Part shown: positions 51,513 through 60,631 of the stretch, piece by piece
Numbering within the stretch: position 1 is the stretch's first letter
How the letters are laid out: every line of letters begins with the position of its first letter
Assembly (NCBI GenBank): GCA_012842395.1
Contig: DUSX01000034.1
Coordinates: 258,375 to 322,374 of the forward strand
Length of the DNA stretch: 64,000 bases
From: Bacillota bacterium
GTDB lineage: Bacteria; Bacillota; SHA-98; UBA4971
Reading direction: 5' to 3'
Translations under genes and position numbers: made by a program
The notes under the pieces: generated by a model
Databases searched by the model: none
What the model was told of the DNA's origin: nothing
What the model saw: the letters and a program-made list of their open reading frames with translations, nothing else

Positions 51513-52690
51513 TGTCGGTTGCGCAGGCTTTTCGAGATGATGCCGCCGCCGACCACTACCTCTCCGTCGTAGAACACGACCGACTGCCCGGGCGTCACGG
51601 CCCTCTGCGGGGTCGAGAACCTCACCTCGACCTCCCCGGGCCCAGAGCCTATCGAATCGCCCCCGCGGGTGCGATCTTCACCGGGGCGCGCGGCCAGCGG
51701 CGTGACCGTTGCGAGCACTGCCGGCGTGCGGTACCTTATCTTGGCCTCGACCTCGATCGGTTGCTCGAGCCGGTCGAATGGTATCCAGTTGAGCTCGGAA
51801 GCGATAAGCCCCTCCGCCATCAGGTCGCGCTGGCGGCCGACTATCACGGCGTTCCTGGCCGGGTCGATGTCAACGACATAGAGCGGCTCTGCCGACGCGA
51901 TCCCGAGTCCTCTTCTCTGGCCTATCGTGTAAAACGCGATCCCCTCATGCTCCCCGAGGACCTTCCCCTCGACGTCGAGGATGGGCCCGGGGTCTCGAGC
52001 CTCGGGCATATACTCGCGCAGGAATCTCCTATAATCGTCATCTGGTATGAAGCATATCTCCTGGCTCTCGCGCTTTTCAGCAACGGGAAGCCCGAGCGAC
52101 GCCGCTATCCGACGGACCTCGTCCTTCCTGAACGCGCCTACGGGAAAGAGCGTGTGGGCAAGCTCGTCCTGGGTCATCGAGTAAAGGACGTACGTTTGGT
52201 CTTTTCGAGCGTCCTTTCCGGTGAGAAGAAGGTGCCGCCCGGTCTCTCGGTCGCGGCAGATCCGCGCGTAGTGGCCGGTGGCAATGAACGACGCCCCTAT
52301 CTCCTTGGCCTTGTGCAAGAGGTGTCCGAACTTGATCCGCTGGTTGCACCTCACGCACGGATTGGGCGTGCGGCCCGACACGTACTCGCGCGCGAAGTAG
52401 GATATGACCTCCTCTTCGAACCTCTCCTCGAAGTTGAGCACGTAGTACGGGATGCCGAGAGTCGACGCGACGCGACGCGCATCCTCCACCGCTGCGATCG
52501 AACAACACCCACCTTCGCGCTCGCGGGTGGAGAACGCCCGCGGCCAGACCTGCATGGTGGCGCCTATGACCTCGAAGCCTCTTTCCTTGAGCAAGGCCGC
52601 GGCGACCGAGCTATCCACCCCGCCGCTCATCGCCACGAGAACGCGCCGGGGCGCGCATGCGGGTGCGGCCTCGAAACCCTCAGCACACAT
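51509..52690 (-). CDS. mnmA: tRNA-specific 2-thiouridylase MnmA
   Basis: 393 residues. Makes s2U at wobble position 34, taking sulfur from the cysteine desulfurase encoded in the same operon. Seen: VLVAMSGGVDSSVAAALLKERG (PP-loop), PNPCVRCNQRIKF (catalytic Cys), FIATGHYARI, LLTGKDARKDQTYVLYSMTQ, SQEICFIPDDDY (second catalytic Cys). Start ATG 52690 or TTG 52693, both overlapping the nifU stop. The stop codon sits in the end of a MITE-like element. Confidence 0.97.
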   Translation of the reverse strand: MCAEGFEAAPACAPRRVLVAMSGGVDSSVAAALLKERGFEVIGATMQVWPRAFSTREREGGCCSIAAVEDARRVASTLGIPYYVLNFEERFEEEVISYFAREYVSGRTPNPCVRCNQRIKFGHLLHKAKEIGASFIATGHYARICRDRETGRHLLLTGKDARKDQTYVLYSMTQDELAHTLFPVGAFRKDEVRRIAASLGLPVAEKRESQEICFIPDDDYRRFLREYMPEARDPGPILDVEGKVLGEHEGIAFYTIGQRRGLGIASAEPLYVVDIDPARNAVIVGRQRDLMAEGLIASELNWIPFDRLEQPIEVEAKIRYRTPAVLATVTPLAARPGEDRTRGGDSIGSGPGEVEVRFSTPQRAVTPGQSVVFYDGEVVVGGGIISKSLRNRH

Positions 52691-53130
52691 CAAGCCTCGC
52701 CTACTGCCATCTCATCCCCGCCACTGGAAGCCTGTGGGCCGCCCGGGCCCGGCACGCGCTTTCTTGCGAGATAGTCCTCGATAGCCTTGTGAAGCGCGTC
52801 CGCCGCCAGGTTCGAGCAGTGCATCTTGTTGGCGGGAAGGCCGTCGAGGGCCTCCGCCACAGCCTTGTTGGATATCTCCATGGCCTCCTCGAGCGTCTTG
52901 CCCTTGACGAGCTCCGTCACCATGCTGCTCGTGGCGATGGCCGCACCGCAGCCGAACGTCTTGAACTTCGCGTCAACTATTCTGTTGCCCTCAACCTTTA
53001 TCGATAGCTTCATGACGTCCCCGCAAATGGGGTTCCCCACCATCCCGACGCCGTCGGGGTTCTCTACTTCCCCAACGTTCCTCGGGTTAGTGAAATGATC
53101 CATTACCTTCTGGGAGTACAACTGCCCCAT
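52690..53130 (-). CDS. nifU: Fe-S cluster scaffold protein, NifU/IscU type
   Basis: 146 residues. IscU-like scaffold: YSQKVMDHFTNPRNVGEVENPDGVG, then the three cluster Cys in GNPICGDV, TFGCGAAIA and KMHCSNLAAD. Accepts sulfur from the desulfurase and passes clusters to apoproteins. ATG at 53130 gives the family start MGQLYSQKV; the frame extends to 53151. Operon order rrf2-nifS-nifU-mnmA. Confidence 0.95.
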   Translation of the reverse strand: MGQLYSQKVMDHFTNPRNVGEVENPDGVGMVGNPICGDVMKLSIKVEGNRIVDAKFKTFGCGAAIATSSMVTELVKGKTLEEAMEISNKAVAEALDGLPANKMHCSNLAADALHKAIEDYLARKRVPGPGGPQASSGGDEMAVGEA

Positions 53131-53181
53131 CCCCTCTCCTCTCCGCTTCACAACAAACCCACATCGAACGCGGTCGAAGTG

Positions 53182-54408
53182 CTACCTCCGTTTCATGAGG
53201 GGCTCCGGCGTTCCCTCGCACTTGGCGCAGGAAGCCTCGCCCAGGCCCGCCTCTGCCCCGAAGGGCGACATAGCCCTGAGCTTCGCGACTATGCCCGGCA
53301 GATGTTCGAGCACGTAGTCAACGTCTTCTTCGGTGTTGTAACGCCCAAGGGTCAGCCTGAGCGAACCATGCGCCACCTCATGCGGGATACCCATCGCGAG
53401 CAGCACGTGGGATGGCTCGAGCGACCCTGAAGTACACGCAGACCCACTTGATCCGCACACGCCCAGCATGTCGAGGTTCAGAAGGAGCGACTCGCCTTCT
53501 ATGAACTCAAAGCAGAAACTCGCGTTGCCCGGCAGGCGACGCGTCGGGTGGCCGTTCAGCCTGACGTGAGTGATCCGGTCCATGACGCCCCTGATGAGGC
53601 GGTCGCGCAACTGGGAGACGCGGCCCGCTTCGTCGTTCATCTCGGACACCGCGAGCTCAAGGGCCTTCGCTAGGCCGACGATGCCGGCCACGTTCTCGGT
53701 GCCAGCCCTTCTGTTCCGCTCCTGCCCGCCGCCGTCGAGATATCTCTCCATGCGCACCCCCCTGCGCACGTAGAGCGCGCCAACTCCCTTTGGCCCGTAG
53801 AACTTGTGCGCCGAGAGCGACAGAAGGTCCACGCCAAGACGATTCACGTCGATGGGTATGTGCCCGGCGGTTTGCACCGCGTCCGTATGGAAGTAGACGC
53901 CGTGCTCCTTCGCGATCCTGGCGATCTCCTCGATGGGCTCGATCGTGCCCACCTCGTTGTTGGCGTGCATTATGGAAATGAGGATCGTCTTGTCTGTGAT
54001 GGCCGCCTCCACGTCGGCCGGGTCGACCATTCCGTACGAATCCACGGGAACGTACGTCACCCGGAACCCGCGCTTCTCCAGGCGCTTCGCGCTATCGAGG
54101 ACGGCATGGTGTTCTATGGCCGAGGTTATGATGTGGTCGCCCCTGTCGCGGTTCGCGAACGCGACCCCCTTTATCGCGGCATTGTCAGCCTCGGTGCCGC
54201 TGCCAGTGAAGACGATCTCCCCGGCCTCCGCTCCAAGGATCCTTGCGACCGTATCGCGCGCCTCGTCCAGGGCTGCCCTCGCCTCCCGGCCTATGCCGTA
54301 TATGCTCGACGGGTTGCCATACTTGTCTCCGAGGTATGGCAGCATGGCCTCGACCACTTCCCGGCGAGGCCTCGTCGTGGCCGCATTGTCCAGATACACT
54401 GTCCTCAT
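53182..54408 (-). CDS. nifS: Cysteine desulfurase, NifS/IscS type
   Basis: 408 residues. PLP enzyme that turns cysteine into alanine plus persulfide. Seen: [59 protein letters not shown] (PLP Lys), and the mobile loop [21 protein letters not shown] with the active-site Cys. Extra C-terminal [11 protein letters not shown]. Source of sulfur for nifU and mnmA in the same operon. Confidence 0.97.
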   Translation of the reverse strand: MRTVYLDNAATTRPRREVVEAMLPYLGDKYGNPSSIYGIGREARAALDEARDTVARILGAEAGEIVFTGSGTEADNAAIKGVAFANRDRGDHIITSAIEHHAVLDSAKRLEKRGFRVTYVPVDSYGMVDPADVEAAITDKTILISIMHANNEVGTIEPIEEIARIAKEHGVYFHTDAVQTAGHIPIDVNRLGVDLLSLSAHKFYGPKGVGALYVRRGVRMERYLDGGGQERNRRAGTENVAGIVGLAKALELAVSEMNDEAGRVSQLRDRLIRGVMDRITHVRLNGHPTRRLPGNASFCFEFIEGESLLLNLDMLGVCGSSGSACTSGSLEPSHVLLAMGIPHEVAHGSLRLTLGRYNTEEDVDYVLEHLPGIVAKLRAMSPFGAEAGLGEASCAKCEGTPEPLMKRR

Positions 54409-54541
54409 GTCATATCATCTCCTGCTCGCAAGAGACTCAGGATTCCAAGCCGCTCGCGTCTCCCTTCGCCCGGCTCGACCAACCTGCGCAGCGTGCGCCG
54501 CGTCCGCTCCCCCAGCCTGATCCCCCGACTCAGTCCCTGAC

Positions 54542-55114
54542 CTATAGTGTTGCCACATCGGTGACTCGTGCTTGCCCTCTCGCAGAACGCCTGGACCTCC
54601 TGCCCGCCGCACCGGCCGTCACCGCTTCAGTGGGTCCCCGGGCGCCCCGGGCGCACGCCGCTGCGGCACCGCAAGAGCCGCACGAGTCGCTGGTCAAAGA
54701 CGCTGTCTCGTCGCACAGATCCTTGAGGCTGATGGAGTCGAGCACCCGGTTGATGCAGTCTTTGAGCTTCTTCCACACCAAGCGCATCGTGCACTCGTCT
54801 GCCCGTTCGCACGCTTCGACAGGATCACCCTCCCCGACGCATTCCGCGGGGTCGATGGGCCCCTCGAGCACCCTGACTATATCGCCGATGGTGATGTCCG
54901 CCGGGCGCCTCGCAAGCTCGTAGCCGCCTTGTGCCCCTCTCGAGCTTATCACAAGCCCGGCGCGACGCAGGCTCGCCATGAGTTGTTCGAGGTAGTTCTC
55001 GGACACCATCTGCCGCTCGGCGATGCCCTTGAGCGGAACCGGACCTTCACCGTAGTGAAGGGCCAGATCGTACATGGCCCGCACTCCGTACCTCCCTCGA
55101 GTGGACAGCCTCAC
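54542..55114 (-). CDS. Rrf2-family regulator, IscR/CymR-like, with candidate Fe-S cysteines
   Basis: 190 residues from the GTG at 55114 (AGGTGAGC upstream), giving the family N terminus MRLSTRGRYGVRAM; GTG at 55123 adds three residues. Winged helix: LKGIAERQMVSENYLEQLMASLRRAGLV. Three cysteines in ECVGEGDPVEACERADEC are spaced as in IscR, so a 2Fe-2S cluster is likely. After about residue 140 there is a Cys/Gly/Ala/Arg-rich tail (CGSCGAAAACARG) not usual in the family. Probable repressor of its own Fe-S operon. Confidence 0.92.
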   Translation of the reverse strand: MRLSTRGRYGVRAMYDLALHYGEGPVPLKGIAERQMVSENYLEQLMASLRRAGLVISSRGAQGGYELARRPADITIGDIVRVLEGPIDPAECVGEGDPVEACERADECTMRLVWKKLKDCINRVLDSISLKDLCDETASLTSDSCGSCGAAAACARGARGPTEAVTAGAAGRRSRRSARGQARVTDVATL

Positions 55115-55153
55115 GAAGCTCACCTGCCTTTACCCGGACGCCGCCGGCGCCAT

Positions 55154-55216
55154 GAATTCCGACTAAACCCGTTGGGATTCCGGCAACACTATACCACGGC
55201 TGATCGGCCTTGTCAA
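55154..55216 (-). promoter_or_regulatory. Strong promoter and operator-like dyad of the rrf2-nifS-nifU-mnmA operon
   Basis: Minus strand TTGACA (55211-55216), 17 bp, TATAGT (55188-55193). Just downstream, at about +1 to +27, the dyad GAATTCCGAC (55154-55163) / GTTGGGATTC (55171-55180) pairs in 8 of 10 positions with a 7-base spacer, a layout like Rrf2/IscR operators. It predicts roadblock or occlusion-type autorepression. Confidence 0.65.
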
Positions 55217-55251
55217 CGTCGCGGTCGTGGCCGTCGCGGCCTCGCCTGGTT

Positions 55252-55385
55252 ATTGCGAGGGGTTGTCGGTGATTGCACGAGGGATGTCGAGATCCGGCCA
55301 CTGGCCTCACGGGCCGGGCTTTGGCGAAGCACGCCCCGCTCGGGGCGCCATCCCCGAGTGCGACACCGGCGAGCCGGCAACTGAT
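55252..55385 (+). repeat. MITE-like dispersed intergenic element, copy F (diverged, partial)
   Basis: About 134 bp between rarA and the rrf2 promoter. Aligns with the family through GGGGTTGTCGGTGATTGCACGAGGG, a hairpin CGCCCCG/CGGGGCG at the place of the GGCGCGC hairpin, and ATCCCCGAGTGCGACACCGGC; the terminal repeats are not recognisable. Probably an old copy. Confidence 0.55.
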
Positions 55386-55416
55386 GGAAATAAGACAAAG
55401 GCTAACGCGCCCTCAC

Positions 55417-56766
55417 CTAGCGATCGGGGCGGGGACGTTCGCGCGCCTCCCTCCATTTCGCGAGACGCTCGGAGATATGTTTCTCGTAGCCGTTCGCCGA
55501 CGGCTCGTAGTACACCCTTCCGACGAGTTCATCGGGCAGGTATTGTTGCTGCACAAAGTGGCCTGGGAAGTCGTGAGGATACTTGTACCCGGCCCCATGG
55601 CCGAGCCTGGCCGCGCCCCTGTAGGAGGCGTCACGGAGGTGCGTCGGCACGCTGCCTTGGCGCTCCTTCTCTACGTCCTCCATGGCCCGTCCGATGGCAA
55701 CGCATGCCGAGTTGCTCTTCGGCGCCGTGGCAACATATATGGCCGCCTGGGCCAGCGGCAGTTTCGCCTCGGGCCAGCCGACGAACTTCACGGCCCAGGC
55801 CGCCGCGCACGCCACGAGAAGCGCGTGGGGGTCCGCGCATCCCACGTCCTCAGCCGCCTGGATCACGATCCGTCTCGCTATGAATTCGGGGTCCTCGCCC
55901 GCCGCGGCCATTCTGGCAAGCCAGTAGACTGTGGCATCAGGATCCGATCCCCTCATACTCTTGATGAACGCCGATATCGTGTCGTAATGCGCGTCTCCGT
56001 CGTGATCGTAAAGAAGGGCGCGGCGCTGGATGGAATCCTCCGCCACCTCCAGGGTGATGTGTCGGACCCCCCGGGAGTCGGGCGGCGTGGTGAGCACGGC
56101 AAGCTCGATGGCGTTCAGCGCGGACCTTGCGTCCCCGTTCGCCATCCTCACAATGTGATCGAAAGCCTCGCTATCCACCTCCACCGAGAATCCCCCGAGC
56201 CCGCGCTCGCGGTCCTCAAGAGCTCGGCGAAGAATGGCGGCGATCTCTTCATCACTAAGTGGCTCCAGACGGAAGATGCGGGACCGGGACACGAGAGGCG
56301 CGTTCACCTCGAAAAACGGGTTCTCGGTAGTGGCCCCGATGAAGATGACCGTGCCGTTTTCCACGGCCGGCAGCAGCGCGTCCTGCTGCGATCGGTTGAA
56401 CCTGTGGACCTCATCGATGAAGAGTATGGTCCTCTGCCCGTGTAGACCGAGCCTTTCCTCTGCCTCAGCGATCACCCGCCTCAAGTCGGCCACCCCTGCC
56501 GTAACTGCGTTGACCTGTTCAAAATGGGACCTCGTCATTCCCGCGATGACCATCGCGAGCGTCGTCTTGCCGGTCCCCGGTGGCCCGTAAAGGATCATCG
56601 ACGTGAGGCGGTCGGCCTCGATGGCCCGGCGCAGCAGCTTGCCCGGCCCCACCATGTGTTCCTGCCCGACGAACTCGTCCAGGGTTCTCGGTCGCATGCG
56701 CGCGGCAAGAGGCGCCTCGCGTCTCAATGTTTCCTCCGCTTGGCGACTGAACATGCCGGTGTCCAC
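55417..56766 (-). CDS. rarA: Replication-associated recombination protein A (RarA/MgsA)
   Basis: 449 residues. AAA+ ATPase related to clamp loaders: RMRPRTLDEFVGQEHMVGPG, LYGPPGTGKTTLAMVI (Walker A), ILFIDEVHRFNRSQQDALLPAVE (Walker B), FIGATTENPFFEVN (sensor 1), then the helical MgsA C-terminal domain (LLYDHDGDAHYDTISAFIKSMRGSDPDATVYWLARM in outline; GYKYPHDFPGHFVQQQYLPDEL). Acts at stalled forks. A second in-frame ATG lies at 56754. Confidence 0.96.
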   Translation of the reverse strand: MDTGMFSRQAEETLRREAPLAARMRPRTLDEFVGQEHMVGPGKLLRRAIEADRLTSMILYGPPGTGKTTLAMVIAGMTRSHFEQVNAVTAGVADLRRVIAEAEERLGLHGQRTILFIDEVHRFNRSQQDALLPAVENGTVIFIGATTENPFFEVNAPLVSRSRIFRLEPLSDEEIAAILRRALEDRERGLGGFSVEVDSEAFDHIVRMANGDARSALNAIELAVLTTPPDSRGVRHITLEVAEDSIQRRALLYDHDGDAHYDTISAFIKSMRGSDPDATVYWLARMAAAGEDPEFIARRIVIQAAEDVGCADPHALLVACAAAWAVKFVGWPEAKLPLAQAAIYVATAPKSNSACVAIGRAMEDVEKERQGSVPTHLRDASYRGAARLGHGAGYKYPHDFPGHFVQQQYLPDELVGRVYYEPSANGYEKHISERLAKWREARERPRPDR

Positions 56767-57136
56767 GTCTCCCCATACCTCCGTGCGCCCGATTAGTTGC
56801 CGTCTCGTGCGGCGTCCTTCTCGGACGCTCGCCAGATCCGCTGTTCAACGGCACTCAAGAGCCTTGCGAGATGGCGAAGGCAAAAAAAAGAAGACCCCAC
56901 CGTGCCGTCTTACCGGTAACATCTCATATCCCTGCGCCCTGCAGGTGGGTGCCCTCCCGGATGTTTTACGTGTCCGCATGACGCGGCGTACGCGCCGCAC
57001 CCGGAGGCCGGGCTCCCTTTCATATGGTGTTGGAACAGAAGTTACCAGCACCACATCGCACACGGTAGGGTCTTTCGCTCTGCGCTTGCGCATCAAGGCT
57101 GCGCCAAAGCAATAATACCACAGCGCCAGCGAGATT
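56767..57136 (-). other. Gap after aspS, with weak intrinsic terminator
   Basis: 370 bp. On the minus strand AAGAC (56907-56911), an 11-base loop and GTCTT (56891-56895) are followed by a run of eight T (56882-56889): a short-stem terminator candidate for aspS. No supported gene is found; the open frames here lack RBS and family similarity. Confidence 0.4.
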
Positions 57137-58951
57137 TCAAGATTCCTCGCCGTTGCCCGCGACATCCATTCTTTGCCCATTGACCACTTCTATGTGCAGC
57201 TCGTCGAGCTGTTCCCTGGAGATGGGTCCCGGCGCTCCTGTCATCGGGCACACGGCCCGCTGCGTCTTCGGAAACGCGATCACGTCGCGGATGGTCTTGC
57301 GCCCTGCGAGCAGCATCACCACTCTGTCGAATCCCAGCGCGATGCCGCCGTGTGGCGGGGCCCCGTACTCGAAGGCCTCCAGGAGGAACCCGAACTTCTC
57401 CTGGGCATCCGCGGGCCCGAGCCCCAGCGCCCGGAAGACCCTTTCCTGAAGATCGCGCCGATGCAGCCTGATGCTGCCGCTCCCGAGCTCGACGCCGTTC
57501 ATGACGAGGTCATACATGTTGGCGCGAACGGCGAGAGGGTTCGTCTCCAGGAGGTCGATGTCGTCGTCGAGAGGAGCCGTGAACGGGTGGTGCACCGCGA
57601 CGATCCTGCCCTCCTCCTCGCTGAACTCCAGGAGCGGGAAATCCACGACCCACACAAACGCCATCGTGTTCTCGGGAATGAGCCCAAGCTTCGTTCCCAG
57701 GTGCAGGCGCAGCCTGCCCAGAGCGTTCTGCACCGTGGGACCCGGACCGGCCGAGATCAAGATGAGGTCTCCCTCGCAAGCGCGCGTGGCCTCGACGATC
57801 TGGCAAAGCTCACCTTCGGAAAGGAACTTACGGACTGCGGACCGAAAGTCGAGCCCGTCTCCGGGCCCTCGTGACACGCTGATCGACACTAGCCCCTGCG
57901 CCCCGAAACCCTTCGCTATCTCCTCGAGCTCCGAGACCTCTCGGCGCGAAAACCCGCCGCATCCGGGCGCCACTATGGCAGCTACCTTGCCACCTGTCGC
58001 CACTGCCTCCCGGAAGACCCTGAAGCCGGAACCCTCAACCACCTTGCTGATGTCGTGCAGCTCCATCCCGAACCTCGTGTCCGGCTTGTCCGACCCATAT
58101 CTCTCCATCGCTTCAGCGTACGATAGCCGCGGGAAAGGCGTGCTCACGTGCACCCCCAATGTCTCCTCAATGCATGCCGCCATCATTGCCTCGGTGAGAC
58201 CGAGCACGTCGTCGCGTTCCACGAAAGACATCTCTATGTCTATCTGCGTAAACTCGGGCTGGCGGTCGGCTCGAAGGTCCTCGTCCCGAAAACACCGGGC
58301 GATTTGAAAATACCGGTCGAAGCCGGCGACCATCAGGAGCTGTTTGAAAAGCTGCGGCGACTGCGGGAGAGCATAGAACTTGCCCGGGTTGAGGCGACTC
58401 GGCACGACGTAGTCGCGGGCTCCCTCGGGCGTGCTCTTGATGAACATGGGAGTCTCGATCTCGACGAACCCTTGCGAATCCAGGAATCTCCGCACAGCCA
58501 TGGTGAGCTTGTGCCGGAAAATGAGATTACGCTGCATGTCCGGCCTGCGAAGGTCGAGATACCTGTAACGCAGTCTCAGGAGCTCGTCCGCCTCGAGCCC
58601 TTCCGTGATGTAGAAAGGCGGGGTCTTTGACTTGGAGAGAACCTCGATTCCCTCGGCCACGACATCGATGGTGCCCGTGGGAATGGACGGGTTCTCGGTA
58701 CCCGATGGGCGTCTCTCGACCACGCCGCGAACCTGGACCACATCTTCGCTCCCCAGTTTCTCCGCGACGCTGTGGGCCTCAGGTGCGATCTTGGGATTGA
58801 ACACCACCTGTACGATCCCGGAGCGGTCCCTGAGATCGATGAACACAAGCCCCCCAAGGTCCCTGCGTTTTGCGACCCAGCCCGCCAACGTGACTTTCGA
58901 TCCGACGATAGCCTCCGAAAGGTCCCCTGTCATGTGCGTCCTTTTCTGCAT
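57137..58951 (-). CDS. aspS: Aspartyl-tRNA synthetase
   Basis: 604 residues. Bacterial-type AspRS: OB-fold anticodon domain (RTHMTGDLSEAIVGSKVTLAGWVAKRRDLGGLVFIDLRDR in outline), class II core (TPEGARDYVVPSR, QSPQLFKQLLMVAGFDRYFQIARCFRDEDLRADRQPEFTQID), the GAD insertion domain, and motif 3 GGIALGFDRVVMLLAG. ATG at 58951 gives the usual MQKRTH start; GTG at 58960 is an alternative. Whether it is discriminating or also charges Asn cannot be told. No T-box leader was seen in the 220 bp upstream. Confidence 0.97.
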   Translation of the reverse strand: MQKRTHMTGDLSEAIVGSKVTLAGWVAKRRDLGGLVFIDLRDRSGIVQVVFNPKIAPEAHSVAEKLGSEDVVQVRGVVERRPSGTENPSIPTGTIDVVAEGIEVLSKSKTPPFYITEGLEADELLRLRYRYLDLRRPDMQRNLIFRHKLTMAVRRFLDSQGFVEIETPMFIKSTPEGARDYVVPSRLNPGKFYALPQSPQLFKQLLMVAGFDRYFQIARCFRDEDLRADRQPEFTQIDIEMSFVERDDVLGLTEAMMAACIEETLGVHVSTPFPRLSYAEAMERYGSDKPDTRFGMELHDISKVVEGSGFRVFREAVATGGKVAAIVAPGCGGFSRREVSELEEIAKGFGAQGLVSISVSRGPGDGLDFRSAVRKFLSEGELCQIVEATRACEGDLILISAGPGPTVQNALGRLRLHLGTKLGLIPENTMAFVWVVDFPLLEFSEEEGRIVAVHHPFTAPLDDDIDLLETNPLAVRANMYDLVMNGVELGSGSIRLHRRDLQERVFRALGLGPADAQEKFGFLLEAFEYGAPPHGGIALGFDRVVMLLAGRKTIRDVIAFPKTQRAVCPMTGAPGPISREQLDELHIEVVNGQRMDVAGNGEES

Positions 58952-59180
58952 AAGCCTCACTTCTCCGTCCGCGCGCTCAAGCCGAACCCTTTGTCTTAAC
59001 AGCGCCCTGTCGCAGCCGGCTTGCGGCCTTGGCAGCCGCCGATAAACCTCGCCCGGCGCCTCCCCGGGGCGGGGTGCGCCGGGCTGGTCATACGCGATCT
59101 CTTCCGTTACGATTGGTGCCGGCCGCCTGGAGTGCCTTGCGTGTCCCGAGACACCCCGGGCGCGTCCACACGCGACCCTT

Positions 59181-60467
59181 TCAGACGGTCAAGCCCCGGC
59201 ATTCGCGAGAGAGAGCCTCCGCCAAGCCTTCAAGCGCCGTTTGGGTCTGCTCTCCCGTGGCCATGTCCTTCACCGTCGCCACGCCCGCTTTGAGCTCCTC
59301 CTCACCGAGGATCACGACCTTCCGTGCCCCACACCTGTCCGCGTGCTTCATCTGGGCCCTTAGGCTGCGCCCCATGTAGTCGAGGTCCGAAGCCACGCCG
59401 AGCCCGCGGAGGGCGTTCACGAGCTTGAACCCCTCTGCCCTGGCAGCATCGCCCATGGTTACGACGAAGACCCGGATTCCGGTCCCCGAGGTCTCCCTCG
59501 AAGACTCTCCTCTCGCTGCCTTGAGCACCATGACGGCCCTCTCAATGCCTGCCGCAAACCCGACCCCCGGCGTGTGCTCGCCCCCGAGGTCCTCGGCCAG
59601 GCCGTCGTACCTCCCGCCGCCACCAAGCACGTCCTTGGCCCCCAATTCGGAGTGAACCACCTCGAAGACTGTCTTGGTGTAATAGTCAAGCCCCCGTACG
59701 ATGCGATGATCGATCTCGTACGCGAGCCCAAGGGCCCTGAGGTACGCGGTCACGCTTTCAAAGTGACGCCTGCACTCGTCGCAGAGGAACTCGATTATCG
59801 TCGGGACTCCTTCTGAGATCTCCCTGCATCCCTCGTTCTTGCAGTCCAGGACCCGCAGCGGGTTCCGCTCGAGCCGTCGACGGCAATCCGTGCAGAGTCC
59901 CTCCTCGTGCCCAGCGAGCGCGTTCACCAATGCCTCTTTGTAGCGCGGGCGGCAGCGGGGACATCCAATGGAGTTCAGGTGCACTACAAACCCCGAGAGC
60001 CCAAGGCGCTTGTACACATCCACGAGCACCGAAACGACCTCGGCGTCGAGGGCCGGGTCGGCGGACCCTATCGCCTCCACGCCGAACTGCGTATGCTGTC
60101 TGAACCTCCCTGACTGCGGCCGCTCGTACCGGAACATGGGACCGATGTAGTACATCTTCACCGGCTGAGGGAGCACATTCAGGTTGTGTTCAAGATAGGC
60201 CCGCATGCACGGGGCCGTGCCCTCTGGGCGAAGCGTTATGCTGCGCCCGGCCTTGTCCAGGAACGTGTACATCTCCTTTTCAACGATGTCCGTGACCGCC
60301 CCGACCCCGCGCTCGAACAGCTCCGTATGCTCGAAGATGGGCGTTCGGATCTCGCCGTATCCCGCGTTGCGGCACACTTGGCGCACGACGTCCTCGACCT
60401 GGAGCCACAAGTCTGAGTCGCCGGGAAGGACGTCAGCGGTGCCCCTTGGCGCTTTCAACTCGGCCAT
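59181..60467 (-). CDS. hisS: Histidyl-tRNA synthetase
   Basis: 428 residues. Class II core with RGTADVLPGDS, TLRPEGTAPCMRAYLEHNL, FRYERPQSGRFRQHTQFGVEAIG (motif 2), RGLDYYTKTVFEV (His A), GGGGRYDGLAEDLGG, and a C-terminal anticodon domain (VFVVTMGDAARAEGFKLVNALRGLG). A cysteine-pair insertion (CPRCRP...CTDCRRRL...CKNEGC...CDEC) of the usual bacterial type lies at about 170-235. AGGAGG lies before the ATG. A tandem pair of CTGTGCGCGTTTG at about 60485-60514 precedes it. Confidence 0.97.
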   Translation of the reverse strand: MAELKAPRGTADVLPGDSDLWLQVEDVVRQVCRNAGYGEIRTPIFEHTELFERGVGAVTDIVEKEMYTFLDKAGRSITLRPEGTAPCMRAYLEHNLNVLPQPVKMYYIGPMFRYERPQSGRFRQHTQFGVEAIGSADPALDAEVVSVLVDVYKRLGLSGFVVHLNSIGCPRCRPRYKEALVNALAGHEEGLCTDCRRRLERNPLRVLDCKNEGCREISEGVPTIIEFLCDECRRHFESVTAYLRALGLAYEIDHRIVRGLDYYTKTVFEVVHSELGAKDVLGGGGRYDGLAEDLGGEHTPGVGFAAGIERAVMVLKAARGESSRETSGTGIRVFVVTMGDAARAEGFKLVNALRGLGVASDLDYMGRSLRAQMKHADRCGARKVVILGEEELKAGVATVKDMATGEQTQTALEGLAEALSRECRGLTV

Positions 60468-60631
60468 GTGCTGGCCTCCTCATGCTGTGCGCGTTTGGAC
60501 TGTGCGCGTTTGCACTTTGTCCTTATCCTTTTGAACGACGGACAGCTTCCGCCGTCCACCGTCCGGTGAGTCGTCAACGAATAGTCAGGTCCTCGATGAG
60601 CAATCACTGAACGGCAGCTCCAAGGCGCCTG

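Noticed and set aside
55273-56445. 390-codon open frame on the plus strand
   Set aside because: Antisense to rarA; no similarity or RBS.
56845-57180. 111-codon minus-strand open frame between aspS and rarA
   Set aside because: Overlaps the end of aspS out of frame, contains the terminator T-run as FFF, and has no recognisable domain.
58961-59180. T-box leaders for aspS, hisS or alaS
   Set aside because: No GGGTGG-ACCGCG-type core in the upstream regions, and alaS has a promoter too close to its start.
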